A stretch of DNA of 64,000 nt, from assembly GCA_021796215.1 (NCBI GenBank), contig JAJYOK010000013.1, positions 24,831-88,830 of the forward strand. Reading direction: 5' to 3'. The stretch's first letter is position 1. Each line of letters starts with the position of its first letter. Below, one piece after another: positions 9,386-16,465 of the stretch. The stretch is from Bacteroidota bacterium (GTDB lineage: Bacteria > Bacteroidota > Ignavibacteria > UBA10030 > UBA8401). The notes beneath the pieces are model-generated. The model ran no database searches and was not told where the DNA came from. It was given only the letters and a program-made list of their open reading frames with translations. The translations under genes were made by a program, and so were the position numbers.

Positions 9386-9432
9386 ACAAAAAAATACAGA
9401 AGAAAATGTTTTTCTATCACAGGAGAATTGCA

Positions 9433-9942
9433 ATGAAATTTTTTCCGGCGTTTTACGCCATGGCGCCTAAGGCGCTCATTTCTTTTTTGATGATGTTTGT
9501 ATTCGCTGTCTGTGTCAACGCTCAGACTCATTCAACACCGACAGAAAAAATCTATGACGAAGCCGCCAATGCCAAAAGCGACATTGCGCATTCCATAACA
9601 CTGGCAAAGCAATCACGCAAAAATATTCTTATTGATTTCGGCGGCAACTGGTGCATCTGGTGTCACCGGCTTGATTCGCTTTTTCATACCAACAAGAAGA
9701 TTGCAGGCTTGCTGGAGAAAAAATTCATTGTTGTTCATGTGGATATTGGAAAGTTCGACAAGAACCTCGACATTGCGGAACAGTACGGTGTCGACTTGAA
9801 AAAAATGGGCGTGCCTGCACTTGTTGTGTTAAATGATGAGGGAGAGCTCATCAAAGTTGAAAACACCGGAGACCTGGAGAGCGGAAAAGGTCATTCACCG
9901 GTAAAGGTGTTGAAATTTCTTAGAGCGTACTCACCCGTTTAA
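9433..9942 (+). CDS. Exported thioredoxin-like protein
   Basis: 169 residues. An N-terminal signal segment (about 1-32, ending VNAQT) exports it to the periplasm. The thioredoxin fold follows, with redox motif WCIWCHRLD near residue 75 and the cis-proline loop MGVPAL. The WC-x-x-CHxLD form is shared with DUF255/thioredoxin_7 proteins, which act as disulfide reductases. AGGAGA is placed before the ATG at 9433; a longer reading from 9355 lacks a ribosome site. The last 4 bases overlap the stop of the opposite receiver gene, so the two transcripts converge. The exported location next to two exported YceI proteins and a porin may be meaningful or chance. Confidence 0.82.
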   Translation: MKFFPAFYAMAPKALISFLMMFVFAVCVNAQTHSTPTEKIYDEAANAKSDIAHSITLAKQSRKNILIDFGGNWCIWCHRLDSLFHTNKKIAGLLEKKFIVVHVDIGKFDKNLDIAEQYGVDLKKMGVPALVVLNDEGELIKVENTGDLESGKGHSPVKVLKFLRAYSPV

Positions 9943-10337
9943 TGTTTTTCGTGTATAGTACTGTCAGCAACGTGTCGCGCGGAAAGTAGTTTATCTATTG
10001 AACGAAGCACGCTGACAAAATCCAGCGGCTTGAGATGAAACGATGACGCGCCGCGCTTCATTGCATCATAGGCATCATCAATATGGGGATATGTTGTAAT
10101 CAGTACTACAAGGGGATGTGAGGGGACATTGATAGCTTTCGCAACAACTTCTGCGCCGGACAAACAAGGGAGCTGCACTTCAGTAATCACAAGATCAAAC
10201 TGGTGCTCGTTCAACGCAGCGATTGCGCTTTCGCCGTCAGGAACACATACACATTGATAGCCTTCATCGTTGAGCACGGTGCCAATTGATTCACGCACCG
10301 CTTGCTCTGGTTCGGTAAGAAGAATTATTCCTGGCAT
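9939..10337 (-). CDS. Receiver-only protein with degenerate phosphorylation site
   Basis: 132 residues, a single CheY-like receiver domain with no output domain. It is collinear with the receiver of the NtrC-type regulator at 13536-14897: both have VLxDEGYQC, a DGxxA turn, VVLITxY and GASxxxLKPLxF. The essential residues differ. The acidic pair D9-D10 of the regulator is E9-P10 here, and the phospho-acceptor D53 (ITDINMP) is E53 (ITEVQLP). The conserved T81 and K103 remain. It probably cannot be phosphorylated and may mimic the active state or compete for the kinase or the regulator. I chose the ATG at 10337 from alignment with the paralogue; the track from 10403 adds 22 unrelated residues. 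It is divergent from the yceI-porin operon. Confidence 0.83.
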   Translation of the reverse strand: MPGIILLTEPEQAVRESIGTVLNDEGYQCVCVPDGESAIAALNEHQFDLVITEVQLPCLSGAEVVAKAINVPSHPLVVLITTYPHIDDAYDAMKRGASSFHLKPLDFVSVLRSIDKLLSARHVADSTIHEKH

Positions 10338-10491
10338 AATAGTACTCGCTCTTAAAATTGCTGTATCAAAGTTTGCTGCCTTGAAAAGAATTACTGCAAG
10401 CAAAGTGCCAGTTTTCGTTCAGGACAAATTTCCCCCAGTTTCCTTTCTTTTTTCAAATTTCTCTTTCTGAAGCAAGGCGTCGTATTCAAAA

Positions 10492-10521
10492 ATGCATGCT
10501 GCATCATTGCAGGAATGCAAT
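10492..10521. promoter_or_regulatory. Candidate enhancer: two adjacent inverted repeats
   Basis: ATGCA-N3-TGCAT (10492-10504) is followed directly by ATTGCA-N4-TGCAAT (10506-10521). Both are perfect. They lie 105-134 bp upstream of the candidate -24 element at 10626, the usual distance for binding sites of NtrC-family activators. The 368-bp gap between the receiver gene and yceI (10338-10705) otherwise holds only AT-rich sequence, further TGCA half-sites around 10540-10556 and the candidate promoter. I see no gene in it. Confidence 0.5.
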
Positions 10522-10625
10522 GTTGCCCGCATGGCATCGTGCAAGTGTGCAGTGCAGTTCTTCCGGCTATTGCCGCAAATAAAAGAAAAATTGGGTTTTG
10601 CAGTAATTATAGCGGCATTAATTTC

Positions 10626-10641
10626 TGGTATAGTGCTTGTA
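10626..10641 (+). promoter_or_regulatory. Candidate sigma54 (-24/-12) promoter for yceI-porin operon
   Basis: TGGTATAGTGCTTGTA matches the sigma54 consensus TGGCACG-N4-TTGCA at TGG, A and TTG with exact spacing; the -12 GC is GT here, a weak point. It lies 64 bp before the yceI ATG, and a sigma54 activator gene lies in the same cluster. A competing reading is a vegetative promoter just upstream (TTG near 10596 with TAATTTCT near 10619). Confidence 0.42.
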
Positions 10642-10705
10642 GAGAATTTAAACAGAAGCCTAAAACTCAACGACTTAAAACAAAAAGAAAGCAGGTATAG
10701 TTATC

Positions 10706-11356
10706 ATGAAACAACGAATCACATTTCTTATCAGCCTACTTCTTGCGGCCGCAATCAGCAGTGGAATTGCACAGACATCACAGCCGAAAATTTTTACTGT
10801 TGAACCGGCAAGCAAATTATGGGTTGACGGAACATCAACGCTTCACAGCTTTACATTTGAAGCAAAACAAATTGACGGAACACTTCAGGCAAATAATTTC
10901 TTTGCTTCCCGTACGTCGGCGACACAACAGGAAGCAGCGATCGAACAAATGGACATTACAATTCCGGTCGTAAAACTTGAAAGCGAACACAGCGGAATGA
11001 ACAGCAACATGCAGGAAGCAATGAAAGCCGATAAGTTCCCGAATATTTCATACCGCCTTGTTTCAGCAGAAGTGAAAGAAGCCGGTAACAGCTCTGCAGA
11101 AACCTTTGTCCTCTCAACACAAGGGTATTTGAAAATTGCCGGCACCGAAAAAATGATCGGCATGGATGTTACCGCGAAACGTCTTCCATCGGGCGAACTT
11201 GAATTAACCGGCTCAAAAGATTTACTGATGACCGATTTCGGCATTGAGCCGCCGACAATGATGTTCGGTACCATCAAAACGGGGGACAAGGTCTCGATCC
11301 GTTTCGATCTGACACTTGCCGGGAGTGATGATAATTCCCGGGCGTCACTGCGTTAA
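10706..11356 (+). CDS. YceI-like exported lipid-binding protein (first copy)
   Basis: 216 residues with a signal peptide (cleavage after SSGIAQ). The rest is a YceI lipocalin-like barrel: DGTSTLHSFTFEAK strand near the N-terminus, MNSNMQEAMKADKFPNISY in the middle, and the closing MTDFGIEPPTMMFG then FDLTLAG. Members bind isoprenoid lipids or quinone-like molecules in the periplasm. The SxMNxxM..L/M-K motif where YceI proteins often carry DxxM-K is recognisable. It leads an operon with the porin (55-bp gap) and probably the second YceI copy at 12815, with which it shares organisation but only moderate identity. Confidence 0.88.
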   Translation: MKQRITFLISLLLAAAISSGIAQTSQPKIFTVEPASKLWVDGTSTLHSFTFEAKQIDGTLQANNFFASRTSATQQEAAIEQMDITIPVVKLESEHSGMNSNMQEAMKADKFPNISYRLVSAEVKEAGNSSAETFVLSTQGYLKIAGTEKMIGMDVTAKRLPSGELELTGSKDLLMTDFGIEPPTMMFGTIKTGDKVSIRFDLTLAGSDDNSRASLR

Positions 11357-11411
11357 AAAATAAAATAAGAAACATCCTTTTTTCACAAACAATCGTTGAA
11401 AGGAAACAATC

Positions 11412-12758
11412 ATGAAAGCAACAATAAAAACACTCACAGCACTGCTCATCGCAGGCTTGGCATACAGTCAGGAACCGGCACAGGCAGCATCCTCACCAAC
11501 ACCGAATGAGGGAGCTGCTGTAACGCAAAATGTTTTTCCTCAGTATCCGACCATAAATCCGTTTGGCAGTTTCCAGACACTCGGATTTATTCAATCAGTG
11601 GACGATCACAAAGATTACAATACGCGGTTGTATCTGTTTTTGAAGCAAGCACGGTTCGGCGTAAACGGCAACTACGATGATATTAAATATGAATTTCAAT
11701 TGGCATTGGGCGGCGAAGATGGAATCAAAACATCGCCGGGAGTCTCGCTCTCGCTTCTCGATTTGGACGCTGAAATTCCAGTGTCGGCTTCTTTCTTTGT
11801 CAAAGCCGGACAGTTTAAAGTCCCGTACAGCAGAGAAGAGCTGACAAACTCGCGGGACTTGCTCTTTGCCGACCGGTCTATTGACAATCTTGCATTCAAA
11901 CTCGGACGCGACGTCGGTGCCGCTGTCTATGGCGTCAACGGAGATTTCACCGGCGTTCTCGGCATATTTACTGGGGGCGGACGCGATGTGCCGGTAAGCT
12001 ATCTTCCCGAAAATATAGGAATCCCGATGACAGTCGTTCGCATCGGATTGAATCACAATTATGACAAGAATGTTTTTGATCTTAGCCAGACATCGTACAA
12101 TGCTGCGAACGGCTGGGCATTTTTCGTCAACGGCTTGTACGTAAAAGATTCAAAAGTCGGCCATTCAACTGCAATGAATGTAAAACTAGCCGACAAATCG
12201 CTTTTGTTGGATGCAAACTGGAACCCGTATATCTCGAAGTCTCCGATAGTGCAGGGCACATTATGGCAGACGGGAGTTGATGCGGCATATCGTACAACAT
12301 TGAGCTCGACCGCTTTGTTGTCCGGTGAAGTTGAATTAAATCACGGCGCGTTCACAAACACCTACGGTACAGTTCAGTCAACCGGCGGCAGAGCACAGGC
12401 AGGTATTTATGAAAAGCCGTATGAAATTGGATTGCGTTATGCGTTCATTCGTCCGGATGCGAACTTTGCAGTAACAAGTAATGGAAAAACAGTGAATCTT
12501 TTCAGCAACGCTGATTGGGTTCACCAGCTCACATTTGCGGCTTCCTATTATCTTAAAGGCGACCGCGTAAAAATTACAGCAGATATTCCGGTGCTCTTCG
12601 GTGTTCCGGTTGTCAATGATCCTATCAGCGGAGCGTATGTCGTAACACAGCAGCCCGATCAGGTCACCTATATTACCAGCGCTGCGCCGAATACAGCAAC
12701 AATAGCGCGACAGACTGTTGTGAGCGCGCAACTACAGTTACAAGTTACATTGTATTAA
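11412..12758 (+). CDS. Phosphate-selective porin O/P-type outer membrane protein
   Basis: 448 residues with a signal peptide (MKATIKTLTALLIAGLAYSQ). The body is amphipathic beta strands ending in an aromatic terminal strand (LQLQVTLY), as in outer-membrane barrels. The order LKQARFGVNGNYDDIKYEFQ, then FVKAGQFKVPYSREEL and FADRSIDN, is characteristic of the OprO/OprP porin family. In known members this forms trimers passing phosphate, polyphosphate or other anions, though many family members are general porins; the substrate here is unknown. AAAGGA precedes the ATG. It sits between two yceI genes. A strong hairpin follows its stop at 12771-12799. Confidence 0.86.
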   Translation: MKATIKTLTALLIAGLAYSQEPAQAASSPTPNEGAAVTQNVFPQYPTINPFGSFQTLGFIQSVDDHKDYNTRLYLFLKQARFGVNGNYDDIKYEFQLALGGEDGIKTSPGVSLSLLDLDAEIPVSASFFVKAGQFKVPYSREELTNSRDLLFADRSIDNLAFKLGRDVGAAVYGVNGDFTGVLGIFTGGGRDVPVSYLPENIGIPMTVVRIGLNHNYDKNVFDLSQTSYNAANGWAFFVNGLYVKDSKVGHSTAMNVKLADKSLLLDANWNPYISKSPIVQGTLWQTGVDAAYRTTLSSTALLSGEVELNHGAFTNTYGTVQSTGGRAQAGIYEKPYEIGLRYAFIRPDANFAVTSNGKTVNLFSNADWVHQLTFAASYYLKGDRVKITADIPVLFGVPVVNDPISGAYVVTQQPDQVTYITSAAPNTATIARQTVVSAQLQLQVTLY

Positions 12759-12770
12759 AAAACAAAAAAA

Positions 12771-12799
12771 ATGGAGTCCACTTTTATGGTGGACTCCAT
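12771..12799. repeat. Palindromic hairpin repeat, copy B (possible attenuator)
   Basis: Perfect arms ATGGAGTCCAC (12771-12781) and GTGGACTCCAT (12789-12799) around TTTTATG, preceded by an A tract and followed by TTTACTT. It lies 13 bp after the porin stop and 15 bp before the second yceI ATG. It could reduce read-through or stabilise the upstream mRNA. The TCCAC/GTGGA core relates it to the other hairpin copies. Confidence 0.75.
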
Positions 12800-12814
12800 T
12801 TACTTCAGCAAATT

Positions 12815-13519
12815 ATGAAACGCATCACATCAACATTTCGTCTTTTTCTTATTCCGCTGGCTTTATTGGCAGCGGAAATTTCTGTGGCACAAAATAAGAC
12901 GCCAAACAATTCAAGCATGTTCATGTTTACACTGGAGCCGGGCAGTAAAATTTGGTTTGACGGCGAATCCACAGTCAACACTTTTGATTGTATAAGCAAA
13001 AATATTGATGGTGTCGCATATCTCTCAACAGAAATTCAAAACGTAACGCAGACGCCCGCACAACATCAACACGGGCGGAAGCGCGTGCTTGTGGCTGTGC
13101 CGGTCGTGAGTTTCAATTGCGGAAAAGATGGAATGAACCGCGACATGTACCATGCATTGAAAGAAGAGCAGTTTCATTCGATCAATTACGAAATGATTTC
13201 CGCTGAACCGGCTGCTTCAACCGACAGTGCGAATGGATGGCATGATGTCCGGACACGCGGAAAGCTGACCATTGCGGGAAAGACTAACATTGTTGAAATG
13301 GTCATTCACATAAAAGAAGTGCATCCCGGAATGTTCCGGGTTGAAGGAAGCAAAGCTCTTTCAATGGTGGATTTCGGTATTGATCCGCCGTCGGTTTTCT
13401 TCGGATTGATTCATGTAAAAGACAAACTTGTGGTGCATTTCGATCTTACAGCCAGCGCTCACCTTCCGGCGGTGACAGATGCGGCAGCGTATTCCGTTGA
13501 AACGCAAAATGGAAAATAG
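12815..13519 (+). CDS. YceI-like exported lipid-binding protein (second copy)
   Basis: 234 residues, signal peptide ending near ISVAQ, then a YceI fold. Hallmarks match the first copy in order: PGSKIWFDGESTVNTFDC, GMNRDMYHALKEEQFHSINY, KLTIAGKT and MVDFGIDPPSVFFG with FDLTASA. Its mature part has two cysteines (FDC and FNC) that the first copy lacks, so a disulfide is possible. No ribosome binding site is evident; hairpin copy B lies immediately upstream. It is convergent with the NtrC-type gene (16 bp between the stops). Confidence 0.86.
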   Translation: MKRITSTFRLFLIPLALLAAEISVAQNKTPNNSSMFMFTLEPGSKIWFDGESTVNTFDCISKNIDGVAYLSTEIQNVTQTPAQHQHGRKRVLVAVPVVSFNCGKDGMNRDMYHALKEEQFHSINYEMISAEPAASTDSANGWHDVRTRGKLTIAGKTNIVEMVIHIKEVHPGMFRVEGSKALSMVDFGIDPPSVFFGLIHVKDKLVVHFDLTASAHLPAVTDAAAYSVETQNGK

Positions 13520-13535
13520 GTGCGCTCCCTCCTCA

Positions 13536-14897
13536 TTACTTTTTCGGTTCAGCTATCTTTAAGCGCACCATTTTCCGATATAACGTCGAAGCATCAATTC
13601 CCAGCCGTCGTGCCGCTTCGGCGCGATTCCATTCAGCACTTTCCAATATTTGGAGTAAATGCTCGTGCTCGTACCGTTCGAGCGCTTCTCCCAGGTTTTC
13701 CGGGCTGTTGTTTGTGCCATCAGTGCTTGTTTGTACCATCGGCGGTAAATCTTTGAGAGTGATGAAATCGCCGCGGCAAAGCAATACGGCGCGCTCAATT
13801 ATATTTTCCAGCTCGCGAACCTGTCCTTTCCATTCGTACTGCAGCATCGCCTTCATCGTTTGATTATCAACTCCTTTGACAGCACGCTTCAACTCGGCGT
13901 TGTATTTCTGAATAAAATGATCAACAAACAGCGGAATGTCTTCCTTCCGTTCCTGAAGCGTCGGCAGTGTTATTTCCACAATGTTCAGGCGGTAATATAA
14001 ATCCCGGCGAAACGTACCTTTCTCAACTTCCTGTGCAAGGTCTTTGTTTGTAGCTGCAAGAATGCGCACGTCAACCGTGAACGAAGCTTCCGAGCCGAGC
14101 GGCTTGATTTCTTTTTCCTGAATGACACGCAGCAACTTTACCTGCATGTGTTCGGGCAATTCGCCGATCTCGTCGAGAAAAATTGTACCGTTGTCTGCCG
14201 ATTTGAAATGCCCGTCATGGTTTCCAGCTGCGCCGGTGAACGCGCCTTTTTTGTAGCCGAAAAATTCTGATTCATACAGGTTTTCCGGGATCGCGCCGCA
14301 ATTGACGGGAACAAACGGCTTCAGTGCGCGGCCGCTGTTCGCGTGAATTGCACGAGCAACCAGCTCTTTTCCTGTTCCGCTCGCGCCGGTAATAAGCACG
14401 GTCGTGTTTGCTGCGCTGACGCGCTTGATCATTTCGAACACGGATTTCATCGCCTGGCTTTGGCCGATCATCGAACTGACATTGAACGCGCGGTCAACTT
14501 CTTTGCGAAGCAGCTTATTTTCCAGCGCGAGCTGTTTGTGACGCATGAGATGATTGATCCGCACGATTACTTCATCAAATTCAAGCGGCTTCAACAAATA
14601 ATCGGAGGCGCCTTTTCGCAGCGCACGCACTGCCGTTTCCACAGAGGCATACGCGGTGATCAACACGACAAGTGTTTGTGGAGAAATTTTCACGGCTTCG
14701 TCGAGCACTTCCATTCCGCCGACGCGCGGCATGTTGATGTCGGTGATAAGAATATCGTAATCATCTTTTTCAAGAGCGTTCAATGCCTCCTGTCCGTCAG
14801 AAACGGAAGTGCACTGATATCCTTCGTCCTTCAATACCATTGTCAGCGAATCGCGGATTTCTCTTTCGTCGTCCGCCAGCAGAATTGTTCCCTTCAT
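13536..14897 (-). CDS. NtrC-family sigma54-dependent response regulator
   Basis: 453 residues in three parts. Receiver 1-120 has acidic pocket D9-D10, phospho-acceptor D53, T81 and K103. The AAA+ sigma54-interaction domain spans about 143-375, with Walker A GASGTGKE (171-178), the sigma54-contacting GAFTGA loop (218-223) and Walker B TIFLDE (238-243). A Fis-type helix-turn-helix (AEAARRLGIDASTLYRKM) lies at about 425-450. All residues for phosphorylation-controlled activation of sigma54 RNA polymerase are present. Its stop-side neighbour is the second yceI. Its ATG overlaps the stop of the upstream kinase gene by 4 bp, so kinase and regulator are translated together. Likely targets are the genes behind the candidate -24/-12 element at 10626 (inference). 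Confidence 0.95.
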   Translation of the reverse strand: MKGTILLADDEREIRDSLTMVLKDEGYQCTSVSDGQEALNALEKDDYDILITDINMPRVGGMEVLDEAVKISPQTLVVLITAYASVETAVRALRKGASDYLLKPLEFDEVIVRINHLMRHKQLALENKLLRKEVDRAFNVSSMIGQSQAMKSVFEMIKRVSAANTTVLITGASGTGKELVARAIHANSGRALKPFVPVNCGAIPENLYESEFFGYKKGAFTGAAGNHDGHFKSADNGTIFLDEIGELPEHMQVKLLRVIQEKEIKPLGSEASFTVDVRILAATNKDLAQEVEKGTFRRDLYYRLNIVEITLPTLQERKEDIPLFVDHFIQKYNAELKRAVKGVDNQTMKAMLQYEWKGQVRELENIIERAVLLCRGDFITLKDLPPMVQTSTDGTNNSPENLGEALERYEHEHLLQILESAEWNRAEAARRLGIDASTLYRKMVRLKIAEPKK

Positions 14898-16243
14898 TCC
14901 TCGTTCCTTTTTGCCACAGGTTGAAAATCCCCTTGGGGCAGCTCAATAATAAATTTTGCTCCTTTGCCGGCGGTTGATTCTACACGAATATCTCCGCCGA
15001 TTTTCGTGATGATGCCGTGGCTGACAGAAAGCCCGAGCCCGGTTCCTTTGCCCACAGGTTTCGTTGTAAAAAACGGCTCGAAAATTTTTTGTTGAAGTTC
15101 TTTCGAAATGCCGATGCCATTGTCTTCAACATTAATCTGTACAGTATCACCGTTTGATGTTGTGTGAAGTATAATGCGCGGATGCTCACAGTCTTTCACT
15201 GCGTCGGCGGCGTTCAGTAAAAGATTTGCAATCACTTGATGGATTTGGTCCGGCACACACATCACGCGGGGAAGCTCACGCTTCAGATCGAGAACAACCT
15301 CGATGCTGCGAAAACGCGTGTCGTGTTTCATCAATCCGATTGCCGATTGAATAATGTCATTGATCTGCGCCTGCTTCATTTCCGCCGACGATGGACGGGA
15401 AAAATCAACAAGGTCGCGTTCAATTTTATGAATGCGGTTGATCTGGTCGCGTATTTTTGTCAAGCTTTCCAGCACAAACACGTCGTCAGTTTTTCTTTGC
15501 AGAAGCTGAACGAGTGAAGAAATTGCCGTCAACGGATTTCCGATTTCGTGCGCAACGCCCGCCGCCAAATGCCCGACGGTTGCAAGCCGTTCGGACTGCT
15601 GGAGCTTTTCTTCATTCAATCGCTGTTCTGTAACATCGCGCATGATCAATGCCTTGCCCACCGGTTCTCCGGTTTCGTTGTTAATGAGCGCTTCAGTGAG
15701 TTGAACGTGGATTCGGCTCCCGGTTTTCGTGAGGCGCTCAGTTTCATAATTTTGAACATAACCGTCCTTCCCGACGCGTTCGGTCAAATAATCCAACTCA
15801 TGCTTGTCAAGAAAATCCTGCGGCAACAACACAGTGATAGATTTTCCAATCAATTCTTTTTCTTTCCATCCGAATGTTTTTTCGGCTCCGATGTTCCATG
15901 TTGTAATGATATTTTGATTGTCGAGCGAGATAATTGCGTCGGCAGAATTTTCGATAATGCTGCGGTAGCGTTCTTCAACTTCTTCAAGTTTCTGACGGTA
16001 CATTCCACGGTACTTATAAACTGTCCACAATGCCCAGACGATCACAAGCAGCGCCGTAACTACACCGCGTGTGAAGAACAACAAACGCAAATGTTCAAAC
16101 GGAACGCCGCTGAAGAATATGTCCTCAATAATTTCAAACAGGCCGTTTACAAGTGCAATGATGATTAATGAAGTGAAAAGCACGTACCAGAAACGAACGT
16201 GTTTAAGAAATCCCTTCAAATTATAGAAAAATCGCGATGCCAT
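14894..16243 (-). CDS. PAS-domain sensor histidine kinase (NtrB-like)
   Basis: 449 residues. Two membrane segments (about 17-37 and 57-77) enclose only about 20 periplasmic residues, too small for a ligand domain, so the signal is probably sensed in the membrane or by the PAS domain (about 90-205). HisKA carries phospho-acceptor H232 in GVAHEIGNPLTA. The ATPase has N-box LLLNAADAV, G1 DNGIGIS and G2 GKGTGLGLSVSHG. It phosphorylates the co-transcribed NtrC-type regulator. A 222-bp gap to the divergent S9 peptidase gene holds no other gene. Confidence 0.94.
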   Translation of the reverse strand: MASRFFYNLKGFLKHVRFWYVLFTSLIIIALVNGLFEIIEDIFFSGVPFEHLRLLFFTRGVVTALLVIVWALWTVYKYRGMYRQKLEEVEERYRSIIENSADAIISLDNQNIITTWNIGAEKTFGWKEKELIGKSITVLLPQDFLDKHELDYLTERVGKDGYVQNYETERLTKTGSRIHVQLTEALINNETGEPVGKALIMRDVTEQRLNEEKLQQSERLATVGHLAAGVAHEIGNPLTAISSLVQLLQRKTDDVFVLESLTKIRDQINRIHKIERDLVDFSRPSSAEMKQAQINDIIQSAIGLMKHDTRFRSIEVVLDLKRELPRVMCVPDQIHQVIANLLLNAADAVKDCEHPRIILHTTSNGDTVQINVEDNGIGISKELQQKIFEPFFTTKPVGKGTGLGLSVSHGIITKIGGDIRVESTAGKGAKFIIELPQGDFQPVAKRNEE

Positions 16244-16465
16244 AGTATCTTAAAAACCCTTTGGGGCGCTGACTATCAGTTACCATCTTGTAATCGCGAC
16301 GGCACTTTCTTACATTGCATTGTGTTACGGGGATTGCATTGGCAACATTTGTGTTCTCTGACCGATTTCATTGTACTTCTTTTTTCCTGCTGACGCAAGC
16401 GCAGGAGGAAGCCGTCAGGGTAGATAAGTATTAGTTTCGTTCACAATATCTATAAAGGATGCCTA

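Noticed and set aside
10492..10803. Open frame with a hydrophobic segment upstream of yceI
   Set aside because: It overlaps the yceI start, lacks a ribosome site and covers the candidate promoter region.
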